A stretch of 50,032 nt of DNA from Gammaproteobacteria bacterium. Lineage in GTDB: Bacteria > Pseudomonadota > Gammaproteobacteria > Francisellales > CACEW01. Location of the stretch: the NCBI GenBank assembly GCA_030652335.1, contig JAUSAW010000014.1:1-50032 (forward strand). The letters run 5' to 3'. Both the position numbers and the translations under genes were made by a program. The notes beneath the pieces were generated by a model. That model made no database searches. It was not told where the DNA came from and saw nothing but the letters and a program-made list of their open reading frames with translations. This document shows, piece after piece, positions 7,168 to 15,498 of this stretch. Each line of letters starts with the position of its first letter. Positions within the stretch are counted from its first letter, which is position 1.

Positions 7168-8769
7168 TTACCTCCAGGGAATCAATTCGGAAATTTTTAA
7201 GTTTGCATCGTTCAAAAATGCGCTCATTGATTCTGGAATTTCTGTTTTTATTGTTGTTTCAGGAGATTTTCCCTGGATGCCGACAAGGACAATTGCGCCA
7301 TTGTTCCGCTGATGTAGAATGCCGTTTTTTAACGCTGCCATTCTTGCCTGATTTTTCCCCGTAAAGGTTTCATTGGCTGGAAACTGATACCAGAAAAAAA
7401 CATCATAGGGAATGCCACCCTGGACGAGAGTCGTTCTGTTAACTTTGCGGGAGGCAAGCCCGGCTTCTGAGCCTGGCAGTGTGATCGTCACTGCTTTCTT
7501 ATGCAAGGGTCGGGAAAACTGGCTTATAAGCCTTTTTTGTTCGGTTTGCTTGTTGAAATAGGCGACGTAGAGATAGACGGGGGGGGCATCAGTGCTGAAA
7601 TGATATATGCGCTCCAGTTGATCGTCTGCTCCGGGGAAAAGCGGGCTCTTGTCAAGCCATCCGGCGTCAGACCCATTCCAGCCGGATAGCATCATGGGTA
7701 GACTGGAAAGGGGTGCTGGCAATGGTACCGGACGAGGAAAGGCAACATAGCTTATCAAGGCGCAAAAAATAAGAATGCAGCTTGCAGAATAGAGAGATTT
7801 CGGAGAAATCTCTCTATTCTGCTCTGTGGTTGAGGTGATATATAATCTCCAGCGTTCACAAAGCCGGGGAGTAGTCGTCTTTGATGTTCTGATAATAAGC
7901 CAATTCACTAAAAAGAGCCCCGCCCAACCAAACCAGGCGACAAGCCATCCTTGCAGAATATGCGCCGGTCCGTGCAAGAGCTCCGGCCCAAAATTTTCTC
8001 CCATGACGCCTGCCATGGCAACCCGAAATCCGTTGGCCAGCAAAGTGATTAACAGCCCGAGGCAAAGGACCAGTGCTGCCTTGAGCCAACTTCTTTGTGT
8101 GAGATAGACTAAAGGCACACCAATGGCCAGAACGGAGATAAAAAAACCGACACCGCTGCATTCTTTTGCAACTTCCATGGTGATTGACGGAAGTTGAATA
8201 TAAATCTTACTGAGAAAAACGGGGTAGAACAGGCTTAGGAGTTTGGTGCCGAGTATGGCAGTAAGGCGCTGAGAAATAGGTTGAACAGAGCTTAGAAAAA
8301 GATCGAACCAAGGAAGTGCGAAGCTCAGATAAAGCCATGGCAGCAAAGCGGCACGGGTGACGTGTCGTCCGGCAACCAGCAGCAGGATACCGGGGATGAT
8401 CAGAAAAAGCGAGGCAGCCTCCAACTGGATAAAGGCGCTGCTGTGGGAAATGAGCAGAAGCGCTTGCGAGATAAGAATTACTATGGCAGCCTCAGCGTAT
8501 GCAGGGGCAATCGGTAGTAATCGGTAACGTTCCCGCTGTTCCCAGACAAGATACAAACTGACAAGAGGCACCAGGTAGCCATGGGAATAAGCTTTTCCGT
8601 TCCAGACCTCGAAGAGCCAGACAAATCCATCCCGGTACAGCAGGCCTAAAGCCAGACAAAGCAATATCAGTGGAATGAGATAACGCAACCATCTCGTTTG
8701 AAAACGTGTATCTATTGGATTGCTGATTAAACGTACAGAATCAACAGGGAGGGGGGCAGGAAGTGGCAT
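7168..8769 (-). CDS. Exosortase with fused EpsI domain
   Basis: Exosortases are multi-spanning membrane transpeptidase-like enzymes that cleave PEP-CTERM proteins. Residues ~30-300 (counted from 8769) form about eight membrane segments with the expected active-site trio: Cys in AKECSGVGFF (about 204), Arg in LLANGFRVAMAGV (about 249), and His in LLHGPAHILQGW (about 270). The usual Arg after the CSG motif is absent (CSGVG). Residues ~345-533 form an EpsI domain (GWNG...VYLYVAYF...VFFWYQF), the common C-terminal partner. Probable substrates are the PEP-CTERM proteins at 29267 and 30503. ATG at 8769 lies 4 nt after the preceding stop; in-frame ATGs at 8796, 8826 and 8850 overlap that gene, so the start is uncertain. 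A perfect 17-bp palindrome lies inside it. Confidence 0.88.
   Translation of the reverse strand: MPLPAPLPVDSVRLISNPIDTRFQTRWLRYLIPLILLCLALGLLYRDGFVWLFEVWNGKAYSHGYLVPLVSLYLVWEQRERYRLLPIAPAYAEAAIVILISQALLLISHSSAFIQLEAASLFLIIPGILLLVAGRHVTRAALLPWLYLSFALPWFDLFLSSVQPISQRLTAILGTKLLSLFYPVFLSKIYIQLPSITMEVAKECSGVGFFISVLAIGVPLVYLTQRSWLKAALVLCLGLLITLLANGFRVAMAGVMGENFGPELLHGPAHILQGWLVAWFGWAGLFLVNWLIIRTSKTTTPRLCERWRLYITSTTEQNREISPKSLYSASCILIFCALISYVAFPRPVPLPAPLSSLPMMLSGWNGSDAGWLDKSPLFPGADDQLERIYHFSTDAPPVYLYVAYFNKQTEQKRLISQFSRPLHKKAVTITLPGSEAGLASRKVNRTTLVQGGIPYDVFFWYQFPANETFTGKNQARMAALKNGILHQRNNGAIVLVGIQGKSPETTIKTEIPESMSAFLNDANLKISELIPWR
7784..7822. repeat. Perfect 17-bp inverted repeat inside the exosortase gene
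   Basis: Arm 7784-7800 (GCAGAATAGAGAGATTT) pairs perfectly with 7806-7822 around a 5-nt loop. It lies in the coding sequence at the junction between the membrane exosortase part and the EpsI part. No T-run follows on the minus strand, so it is not a normal terminator; an mRNA hairpin is the direct reading. Confidence 0.9.
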
Positions 8770-8773
8770 GATT

Positions 8774-9916
8774 TTATTTGTGTAATGCGCTTTCATAAAT
8801 CGCGCGCGTTTTTGCCGCAACGGCATCAGAGTGGAAGCGCGCCAGGGCAATCTCTCGCCCCCGTGTTCCCATTTTTCGGCAGAGTTCAGGGGAGAGTAGA
8901 AGCTCTTTTAATCGTTCACCAATTTGAATACTGTCTGTTGGATCGACAAGAAAGCCGGACTCTCCATCTGCCACCATGTAGGGTATGCCGCACCGGTTTG
9001 ATGTCACCACCGGGATGGAAGCGGCCATGGCCTCGGATATTGCCATGGGTGCATTTTCCTGCAAGGAGGGAAGCAGCAGAATAGTTGTACGCCTGAGTTC
9101 GTTTTCTAATTGCTCGCGGTTGATATGTCCAAGAAATTCAACATGCTTGTCAATCCCAAGATCGCGGATCTCTCGCAACAGCAGTTCTTTGTAAGAAGAA
9201 AGCTTCGCTTCACCTGCCACCACCAGGGTTCCTTTGGCACCGGAGCGGATGGCATGGGCAATGGCCCGGATAGCACCCAAGGTGTTTTTACGTTCATTGA
9301 TCCAACCAAGGATAAGCACCCGTTTGTCGCCCTCGATCTGTTTTTCAGGGGGTACGGTGAAATATCGGTCATCCACTGGATTATCAATATCGTGGATGGC
9401 AGCCTGCGGCGCGTATTGTTCGATCATGCCGCGGACGTAAGGGGAAATGGAGATGATTGTTTTTTGCCGGCCCAGCCCCCTGCTCTCCACATATCGCCAG
9501 AGAATGGAGCGGATTTGGGCGAAAGATCGACCTTCTGCCGGGATATTGGCATGGTCAAAACCGTGTAAGGTAAAGACATGGGGAATTTCCAGATCACCCA
9601 TGGTTAATCCAAAGGTCTCATGTGAATGAACAACATCCGGCTTCAGTTGGCGAATTTTTGTCAAGAGTCGTCTCCGGCCCGGCCCGGCATGAATATCAAG
9701 AATCTGTGGCCAGGTAGAAGCCGCCAGGCGGTGGATGGTGACCTTGTCATCGGTCTCGCTCATCCCCTCCACCAGCTCTTTTTCCAGGGTTATCAAATGG
9801 ACATTAAGATCCGCCATTCTGGCCAAGGCCCGGGCGAGAATCACGGTCACTGATTCCACCCCCCCCTTGGGCAGGTCAAAGGAGCGTGGATATCTACTGA
9901 AAAGGACTACTTTCAT
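8774..9916 (-). CDS. GT4-family glycosyltransferase
   Basis: A 380-residue GT-B glycosyltransferase. The N-terminal half has the nucleotide-free acceptor fold with a glycine-rich loop (LPKGGVESVT, about 16-25) and DVVHSHETFG. The C-terminal half has LILGWINERKN and the GT4 donor-binding region SLQENAPMAISEAMA, then PVVTSNRCGIPYMV. It would transfer a sugar from a nucleotide donor to the lipid-linked EPS repeat at the cytoplasmic face; the sugar cannot be told from sequence. It lies 27 bp after the next GT4 gene upstream (start 9944 side) and is followed by the exosortase at 4 nt, so the three genes are probably co-transcribed. Confidence 0.88.
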   Translation of the reverse strand: MKVVLFSRYPRSFDLPKGGVESVTVILARALARMADLNVHLITLEKELVEGMSETDDKVTIHRLAASTWPQILDIHAGPGRRRLLTKIRQLKPDVVHSHETFGLTMGDLEIPHVFTLHGFDHANIPAEGRSFAQIRSILWRYVESRGLGRQKTIISISPYVRGMIEQYAPQAAIHDIDNPVDDRYFTVPPEKQIEGDKRVLILGWINERKNTLGAIRAIAHAIRSGAKGTLVVAGEAKLSSYKELLLREIRDLGIDKHVEFLGHINREQLENELRRTTILLLPSLQENAPMAISEAMAASIPVVTSNRCGIPYMVADGESGFLVDPTDSIQIGERLKELLLSPELCRKMGTRGREIALARFHSDAVAAKTRAIYESALHK

Positions 9917-9943
9917 AAAAGTTATCTTTTTGATTACGTTTGT

Positions 9944-11053
9944 CTATTTGATTTGCTGAAATAATTGAACAAACTTGGGCATTACCGCGTCCAGGGTATG
10001 GTGCGTATTGAAATAGGTTTGAGCCGCTGAAGAAGCTTCCTGCCAATGCCTTGAATTTTCCATAAGGTCGCTAATCCCTTCACGGATTTCATCGACGGAA
10101 CAAGCCGTTTTTCCCAGATTTTTTCTGGTAATGATTTGATCCGGATCAAAGGTGGAAATAATCGGCAGGCCAACACTCCAGGCCTCAAGAAAAGTGTTGG
10201 GGAAGCCTTCAAAGACTGAGGTACAGCAGAGAAGACGGGCACGACGGTACAGTGCACCCAGTTCGCGGTGAATCAGCCGTCCATGCAGAACCACATTTGG
10301 AAGCGATTCGGCCCTTTGCAGTAAGGCTCTGGCATACTCTGTGCCGGCATTGGCCGCACCGGCTACATCAAAAATGTAGTGGGGAAAATATTCTGCTGCG
10401 TCAAGTAGCCATTCCAACCTTTTTTCCCGGCTGAATCTGCCCACCCAGAGAATGCGCGGGGGGCCATCATACGAGTCCGTGGATTGTGTGCTGTTGAATC
10501 CGGCGCATGGCATGGGGATGATCTCGGCATGAATGCCAAAACCGGTTTTCAGCATTTCCTGTTGACGCAGAGTCTGGGCAACGACCTGGTCGGTGTGTTG
10601 TAGACCGTAGCGGTAAAGAATACGTTCACGCCATGGTTTCAAGGTGGGTAATTGGGGATCGCAATCTGGATTACTGGCCACTGAATAGACGGTTTTTTTG
10701 TTATGAAGGCCGGTCCACAGGGCGATCTGACCTAGTCCAAGATCGCCGCAGTTGTAATAGTAAATATCGGCACCAGCCCGTTTCATGGCCCGGGCAAGGC
10801 CGGTCCAGCGTGGATGGAAAAAGCGAAGGCCGGGCAGGCCATCTTCTCTGTGGCCCAACGCTAAAACCTTGACCTTTCCAACTAAACAGTCGCCTTGCCC
10901 TTCATCCCAGGTGACCATGGACACATCATGTCCCTGATCTGCCATCCAGTGGGCCATGAGTGACTGCTGGCGCTCGATGCCACCGATATGACCGGTATTA
11001 AGACCGGCCAAGGCACCGTAGGCGTTATGGGCAACGAAACAGATAGAAATCAT
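9944..11053 (-). CDS. GT4-family glycosyltransferase
   Basis: A 369-residue GT-B enzyme. The N-terminus has a glycine-rich loop with HIGGIERQQS (about 22-31). The C-terminal half carries ILWVGRFSREKRLEWLLDAA and then the GT4 donor site as CTSVFEGFPNTFLEAWS followed by LPIISTFDPDQ. The EGFPN-x(3)-EA motif is the E-x7-E-like element of retaining GT4 enzymes. It is one of three GT4 enzymes in the leftward run, with a predicted role in building the EPS repeat unit. No Shine-Dalgarno is evident before the ATG. The specificity of donor and acceptor is unknown. Confidence 0.87.
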   Translation of the reverse strand: MISICFVAHNAYGALAGLNTGHIGGIERQQSLMAHWMADQGHDVSMVTWDEGQGDCLVGKVKVLALGHREDGLPGLRFFHPRWTGLARAMKRAGADIYYYNCGDLGLGQIALWTGLHNKKTVYSVASNPDCDPQLPTLKPWRERILYRYGLQHTDQVVAQTLRQQEMLKTGFGIHAEIIPMPCAGFNSTQSTDSYDGPPRILWVGRFSREKRLEWLLDAAEYFPHYIFDVAGAANAGTEYARALLQRAESLPNVVLHGRLIHRELGALYRRARLLCCTSVFEGFPNTFLEAWSVGLPIISTFDPDQIITRKNLGKTACSVDEIREGISDLMENSRHWQEASSAAQTYFNTHHTLDAVMPKFVQLFQQIK

Positions 11054-11154
11054 TATGAATTAAAAAATAATTTTTTATAGAGAAGAACAATGGTTCTTCC
11101 AAGTAACTTCAATTTAAGTGCTTGAAATTGTGTGCTTCATATTTCTGGCCTTGG

Positions 11155-11180
11155 CTGCCAATTTTGGCAATAATTGGCAG
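11155..11180. repeat. TGCCAATT inverted repeat in intergenic gap
   Basis: CTGCCAATT (11155-11163) pairs with AATTGGCAG (11172-11180) around 8 nt; a nested TGCCAA/TTGGCA pair also exists. It lies in the 168-bp gap upstream of the GT4 gene and downstream of the beta-helix gene. A similar TGCCAATTATGGCA is at 25141-25154. It could be an operator or a hairpin. It does not fit the -24/-12 spacing. Confidence 0.4.
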
Positions 11181-11221
11181 AGAGTTACTCAATGATAAAC
11201 CGCCAAGCGCGGCGTGAGGCG

Positions 11222-13003
11222 CTAACGAATAATATGGACATCTTTATACCTTGGAGCTTCAAACGTGGAAACAACGGTCAAATTATGGCAAGAACCTATG
11301 TCCATTGGCGTATTGACAACAACTCCAGAGGAAAAGTATTGAGCAATACCCAAATTGCTATACATAAGTGGAAGGTTGTATGTGGTAAAAAAAACAGGAT
11401 AAGTTGAGTTAATAAGTCCACTCCCAAATGCTGGGCTTGTTGCGCCCAAACGATAATCTCTGTTAGGTTTATCGATAAAGAGTGGATTTTTCCCAATAAT
11501 ACAACCTGTACAAGTTACTTTTTTTAGAGCTGTATTGCCATTTAATGAATAAAATAGGTTAGTTGCTATGCTTAGCATCGGAGTGCTAACGTTATAAGCT
11601 ACAACATAACTTAATGTTTCATTTAAGTTCGATACTATATTATTACTTATATTATAAGTCGCCCCAGTAACGGCTATAATATAAATTCCACCATCAACCT
11701 GATCAATCGTATTGTTTATAATATTCAAATTCGGCGAACTTGCGGCGGTGATACCGCACCCACTTGTTGATCCGGTACTACTAGTTGGAACAACAGCACC
11801 TACTGCTCTAATGATATCGTAGATAACATTTCCAATAATGTACACAGCTCCATGCGCTTGTGTTCTGATACCTATATTGCTGTCAAATATTTCATTGTAT
11901 AAAACCCATAATCTGTCGCTTGGGTCATCATTGTTTAAAACAATGGCTGCTCCATCTGATCCCGCCCCTAGTTGTGTTGTCGCCTGGAAACCCCATATTT
12001 TATTCTGGGATATTACTACATCATATGATTGTTTTATATCAAAAGCATTTTCTCCCATATGGTCAACCAGGTTATTCCCGATATACACATGATGCGCTGG
12101 TGGGCCGTTTACACCTGTTGACTTCCAATATACTTGCACTCCATCATCACCACTGTGATCTATCTTGTTACCCAATACCCATACATATTCAGCCCCACTT
12201 AAAACCATCACTCCATGCCTACCAGTTTCATAAGGCGGAGGCCAAGTTTCAGCAGCATTGTTATGAATAAAGTTATTATAAAAAACAATATTGGACGTAA
12301 CATTGCCAGTTGCGCCATCTACTCCAGCGCCTACGCTCCATAACGCAGAGTTCCAACAGGCCGCATCAACGCAGAAATCTGGAATAGGATAATTCTTACA
12401 CTCTGATTCCCTTACTGATATGTGGTCTGCTGGTGATCTTATCGAAATTCCGTTGCTTGGAGATGCCCCGGTTAACGCACCGCCATCTGTAATAATATTT
12501 TCTATAATGATATAAGAAGAGTTAATAATGCGGATAGCTGAGTTATCAGCTCCTATATTGCTAAAGGTAATCTTATTTGTATCATTAAATCCTCTGATAT
12601 AAATAGGGGCAGAAATGGTTCCAGTGCATCCATCAAGAGTAAGTGAAGAATATGGCCCACCGTGTAATTCTACAACGCTACCGGCAGGGATAGTGATTGG
12701 GATTGTACAACGTGGAGTTTCCTCCGTTCCATAGGCATTAGATGTGTCAGTACAACTACTTGATGAATTGTCAATGTAATGACTATACGGGCCAGTACCC
12801 GCATCCTTATATATAAAACCACCAGCAACAAAAGTATTTCCAGAATAATCTGTATGTTGTTGTTCAATGCCAAAAGTTGGGGAGGGAATTCCGATGGGGG
12901 GGGAATAAGCAAATACTTGATTGACAATAAATAATTCCATCAAAGAAAATATTAAAGATAAATTAAGCAACATTATCCATTTGGAAAACCGTTGTGCTTT
13001 CAT
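11222..13003 (-). CDS. Secreted right-handed parallel beta-helix protein
   Basis: Begins with a signal peptide: MKAQRFSKWIM, a long hydrophobic stretch, then VFA before YSPP. The rest is rich in repeating beta-helix rungs, with many N-x-I, I-x-N-N-x-I/F and G-x-x-V/I turns (for example IVFYNNFIHNN, VLGNKIDHSGDDGVQVY, VYIGNNLVDHMGENAF). This is the fold of pectate-lyase-like and polysaccharide-modifying proteins; DHSGDDGVQVY resembles catalytic rungs but no family is assigned. No PEP-CTERM or other anchor is present, so it is probably released to the periplasm or exterior. The ATG at 13003 has a strong AAGGAGA 5 nt upstream; a longer start at 13036 is less likely. A possible sigma-54 promoter lies upstream. 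Confidence 0.85.
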   Translation of the reverse strand: MKAQRFSKWIMLLNLSLIFSLMELFIVNQVFAYSPPIGIPSPTFGIEQQHTDYSGNTFVAGGFIYKDAGTGPYSHYIDNSSSSCTDTSNAYGTEETPRCTIPITIPAGSVVELHGGPYSSLTLDGCTGTISAPIYIRGFNDTNKITFSNIGADNSAIRIINSSYIIIENIITDGGALTGASPSNGISIRSPADHISVRESECKNYPIPDFCVDAACWNSALWSVGAGVDGATGNVTSNIVFYNNFIHNNAAETWPPPYETGRHGVMVLSGAEYVWVLGNKIDHSGDDGVQVYWKSTGVNGPPAHHVYIGNNLVDHMGENAFDIKQSYDVVISQNKIWGFQATTQLGAGSDGAAIVLNNDDPSDRLWVLYNEIFDSNIGIRTQAHGAVYIIGNVIYDIIRAVGAVVPTSSTGSTSGCGITAASSPNLNIINNTIDQVDGGIYIIAVTGATYNISNNIVSNLNETLSYVVAYNVSTPMLSIATNLFYSLNGNTALKKVTCTGCIIGKNPLFIDKPNRDYRLGATSPAFGSGLINSTYPVFFTTYNLPLMYSNLGIAQYFSSGVVVNTPMDIGSCHNLTVVSTFEAPRYKDVHIIR

Positions 13004-13116
13004 GAAAATCTCCTTCGTTGTAATTGCTGTGTGCATGCGTAATCTTGTATCTCGTTTATAACTTTGAAACTTGCATACAGCTGAGGGTTAGTTATTTCCC
13101 ATATAAATATATAAAT

Positions 13117-13131
13117 GCAACAAACATGCCT
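13117..13131 (-). promoter_or_regulatory. Possible sigma-54 (-24/-12) promoter of the beta-helix gene
   Basis: On the minus strand the sequence reads AGGCAT-GTTTG-TTGC against the consensus TGGCAC-N5-TTGC. The invariant GG and GC have the right spacing. It sits about 115 nt upstream of the ATG at 13003. A 14-bp palindrome (13176-13189, TTACTTTAAAGTAA) lies about 45 bp further upstream. It is weaker than the sites before the PEP-CTERM genes. The 13004-13287 gap holds no other gene signal. Confidence 0.5.
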
Positions 13132-13287
13132 GCCGTTTAATGGGTTAACATATCTCTTTTGGAAAAGATGTAAAGTTACTTTAAAGTAATAAGTATGATC
13201 TTTAATCGTGTAAAAAATAGGTACGTCTTTTTCTAAAAAAGAAATTGGATTGAGTAATAGATATTGGTACACAAACGTTATGGATAT

Positions 13288-14568
13288 TTAACTGACAAGT
13301 TCGTTAAGTATTTCGTCCCAGCGGTGAGCAAGATAATGAACATCACATGTTTCGGCTGAAATACGTGCTGCTTTTGAAAAAGCTGCATGTTTTTTTACGT
13401 CGTCTAGTAGTTGAATAATCGGTTCGGCAAAGGATGCTGCAGTCCAATTTGATAACAGAAAACCATTTATTCCGTTTTTTACCAGTTCCTCGGCTTCCCC
13501 CACTTGTGTAGCCACGACAGGTAGACCACTTAACATTGCCTGAATCATTGCCTGAGACAGGCCTTCTGACTCGGAGGTAAGGACAAAAATTTTCCCTTTT
13601 CTAAGCCAGTCCGTCACCTGCTTTTGATGACCAGCAAAATGAACACTTTCGGTGAGGTTAAGATCCCTTGCCAGATTCTCCAGCTCTCCCCTTAAGGGAC
13701 CGTCCCCTAAGATTACTGCTCGAATATTTGGTCGGACTGTGCGAACAACGTTGATGATATGCAGGAAAAGATCAACACGTTTCCTGGGTATGAGATTGCT
13801 GACAGTGATCAGATCATACTCAGCCGGCAAAGTGGATGGCGTAAATTTTGTGCCATCCATCCCACCGGGGATAACGTAAAATTGAGTTTCAACGCCATGT
13901 TCACGAAAAAATCTAATTGCAAGATTACCCCGTGTAATGACAAGATCGGCCTCCGATACGGCGTTAAGGAGATGACTCTCGATTGCCTGGTCAGGCCCAC
14001 AAAGGTTACTAAATAAATGATTATCTGCTTTATAGCCACCTCCTTCACACTCAATTTGTCCACCACAGCAACTGTAGAGTGCCTTTACACCGATAAGTCG
14101 GGCCAGCAGGATTGCTATCAGGCCATTGATTAGGAGATGAAATCCTCCGACTATGTGTGGTCGTGTGCGGAAGCCGATCCAGAGAAAAGTGGCAAGTCGT
14201 GCCGGGCTTCTGCCAATGAGCTTGGTCAGTAACTTAGACGGATAAACTGCTTCTACCTTTTCTATGGCAGGTACTGGTGATGAAGAGACCATACGGATGC
14301 GGCCACATCGTTGGGTAAGAGCGAGGGGTTGTAGCAGGGAAATAATCCAGTTGTCTGAAAAAAAAGTTCCAGTCAACAGAATCTCAACGGGTCCGCTTTG
14401 GGGGAACGGTCGTTGTAATCGAAATTGCTTGGCAAGTTTGAGAATAATAATATAGCACCAAAGAACGCTACGAAAAGAGAGATGCGTAAGTCGATCCATG
14501 AGACTGGTTGGCCCAGATTTCTTCTTTTTTTTCAGTAACGTACCATAATAATTGGTCTCAAGTCTCAC
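13288..14568 (-). CDS. GT4-family glycosyltransferase
   Basis: A 426-residue GT-B enzyme with a longer N-terminus than the other two. Its C-terminal half has LITVSNLIPRKRVDLFLHII, then VILGDGPLRGELENLA, then the donor-binding stretch TSESEGLSQAMIQAMLSGLPVV (motif E-G-x5-I-x-A), typical of GT4. The start is GTG at 14568, supported by AAGGAG 7 nt upstream; that site overlaps the stop of the sulfotransferase gene 12 bp away, so the two are likely translationally coupled. It would add a sugar to the growing EPS repeat; the donor and acceptor are unknown. Confidence 0.88.
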   Translation of the reverse strand: MRLETNYYGTLLKKKKKSGPTSLMDRLTHLSFRSVLWCYIIILKLAKQFRLQRPFPQSGPVEILLTGTFFSDNWIISLLQPLALTQRCGRIRMVSSSPVPAIEKVEAVYPSKLLTKLIGRSPARLATFLWIGFRTRPHIVGGFHLLINGLIAILLARLIGVKALYSCCGGQIECEGGGYKADNHLFSNLCGPDQAIESHLLNAVSEADLVITRGNLAIRFFREHGVETQFYVIPGGMDGTKFTPSTLPAEYDLITVSNLIPRKRVDLFLHIINVVRTVRPNIRAVILGDGPLRGELENLARDLNLTESVHFAGHQKQVTDWLRKGKIFVLTSESEGLSQAMIQAMLSGLPVVATQVGEAEELVKNGINGFLLSNWTAASFAEPIIQLLDDVKKHAAFSKAARISAETCDVHYLAHRWDEILNELVS

Positions 14569-14579
14569 GTATAATCTCC

Positions 14580-15425
14580 TTAAGCAACAACATGTTCTTT
14601 GGCCGAATTTTCTGTTGTTAAAACAGAAAAGGATGCGGTAATTTCATCACATAATTCCTGTACAGATGGATTGATTTGGGGGGGTGAATACTTGGAGATG
14701 GATCGGGCGTGGATATAGCGAATCATCTGTGTGGAAAACGGGATGCCGATAAAATTAGTTACGGCTCGTAGCGATTCTTCTGGAGCGGTTACGAGTTTTT
14801 CATAGTGTAAAAGTAATACTCGCTTTTCTCTTTCCAGCTTTTGTTCAAAAAAAATCCTGTTTCGGGCCCACCAGATTAAGCAGGCAAAATCATAGTCTGA
14901 AAAATTTTGCCAGGGCAGGTTTCGCAGTATTCGGCCGGTTGCTTCCGAAACTCCTTCCTGGAACCAGCCCCCACCTTCCTGACCGCTACAGACAAGGCGG
15001 ATTGCCCTGGTGGCGTGAGGAAACTTTCTGAGAAATGAATTGGCCACATCGCTATATTCACGAAGTGCCCAGATACAGCGGGCCGAAGGAAAACGTCGCA
15101 GAAGTTGAATGGTCAGATGGCTATCTGCCAGCGGTTTGAAGCAGGCTACGGGAAAAGGGTTGGCATGAACCAGCTTTTCTGTGGTCTCCATGCTGCGCAA
15201 CTGAAAATCAAAAAATGCCTTACTCGCGCGGCTTTCATCATAGACAGCGATTTCCGGATGGAGATGAAAGGCAAACATGAGCATGGTGGTGCCTGACCGC
15301 TGAATGCCCAGGACAAAAACCGGCGTCGTTTCCACAGGTGCGGAAAAAGTCTGGCGAAAAGTCTTACCTACCTTGGCGGCAAGTCGCCCTCGTTTCTGGG
15401 CATCAAAGATGGATAGTGGATTCAT
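14580..15425 (-). CDS. Sulfotransferase family protein (1)
   Basis: The N-terminal P-loop-like 5'-phosphosulfate-binding motif reads LGIQRSGTTML (about 39-49), followed by HLHPEIAVYDESR. Further on is a region typical of PAPS-dependent sulfotransferases: WALREYSDVANSFLRKFP (3'-phosphate-binding-like R-x6-S, near 120), and LLLHYEKLVTAPEESLRAVTNF toward the C-terminus. Such enzymes move sulfate from PAPS to a hydroxyl of a sugar; the substrate here is inferred to be the EPS or its precursor. It belongs to a different subgroup from the two at 15499 and 20440, lacking their Cys cluster. It lies 73 bp after sulfotransferase 2 and is followed by a coupled GT4 gene. Confidence 0.82.
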   Translation of the reverse strand: MNPLSIFDAQKRGRLAAKVGKTFRQTFSAPVETTPVFVLGIQRSGTTMLMFAFHLHPEIAVYDESRASKAFFDFQLRSMETTEKLVHANPFPVACFKPLADSHLTIQLLRRFPSARCIWALREYSDVANSFLRKFPHATRAIRLVCSGQEGGGWFQEGVSEATGRILRNLPWQNFSDYDFACLIWWARNRIFFEQKLEREKRVLLLHYEKLVTAPEESLRAVTNFIGIPFSTQMIRYIHARSISKYSPPQINPSVQELCDEITASFSVLTTENSAKEHVVA

Positions 15426-15498
15426 TTTTTATTAGAGAAAAGAATTAAAAATCTATTTACATCAATTAGTTGTAATGGAAAGTTGGAATCTTTTTTGC

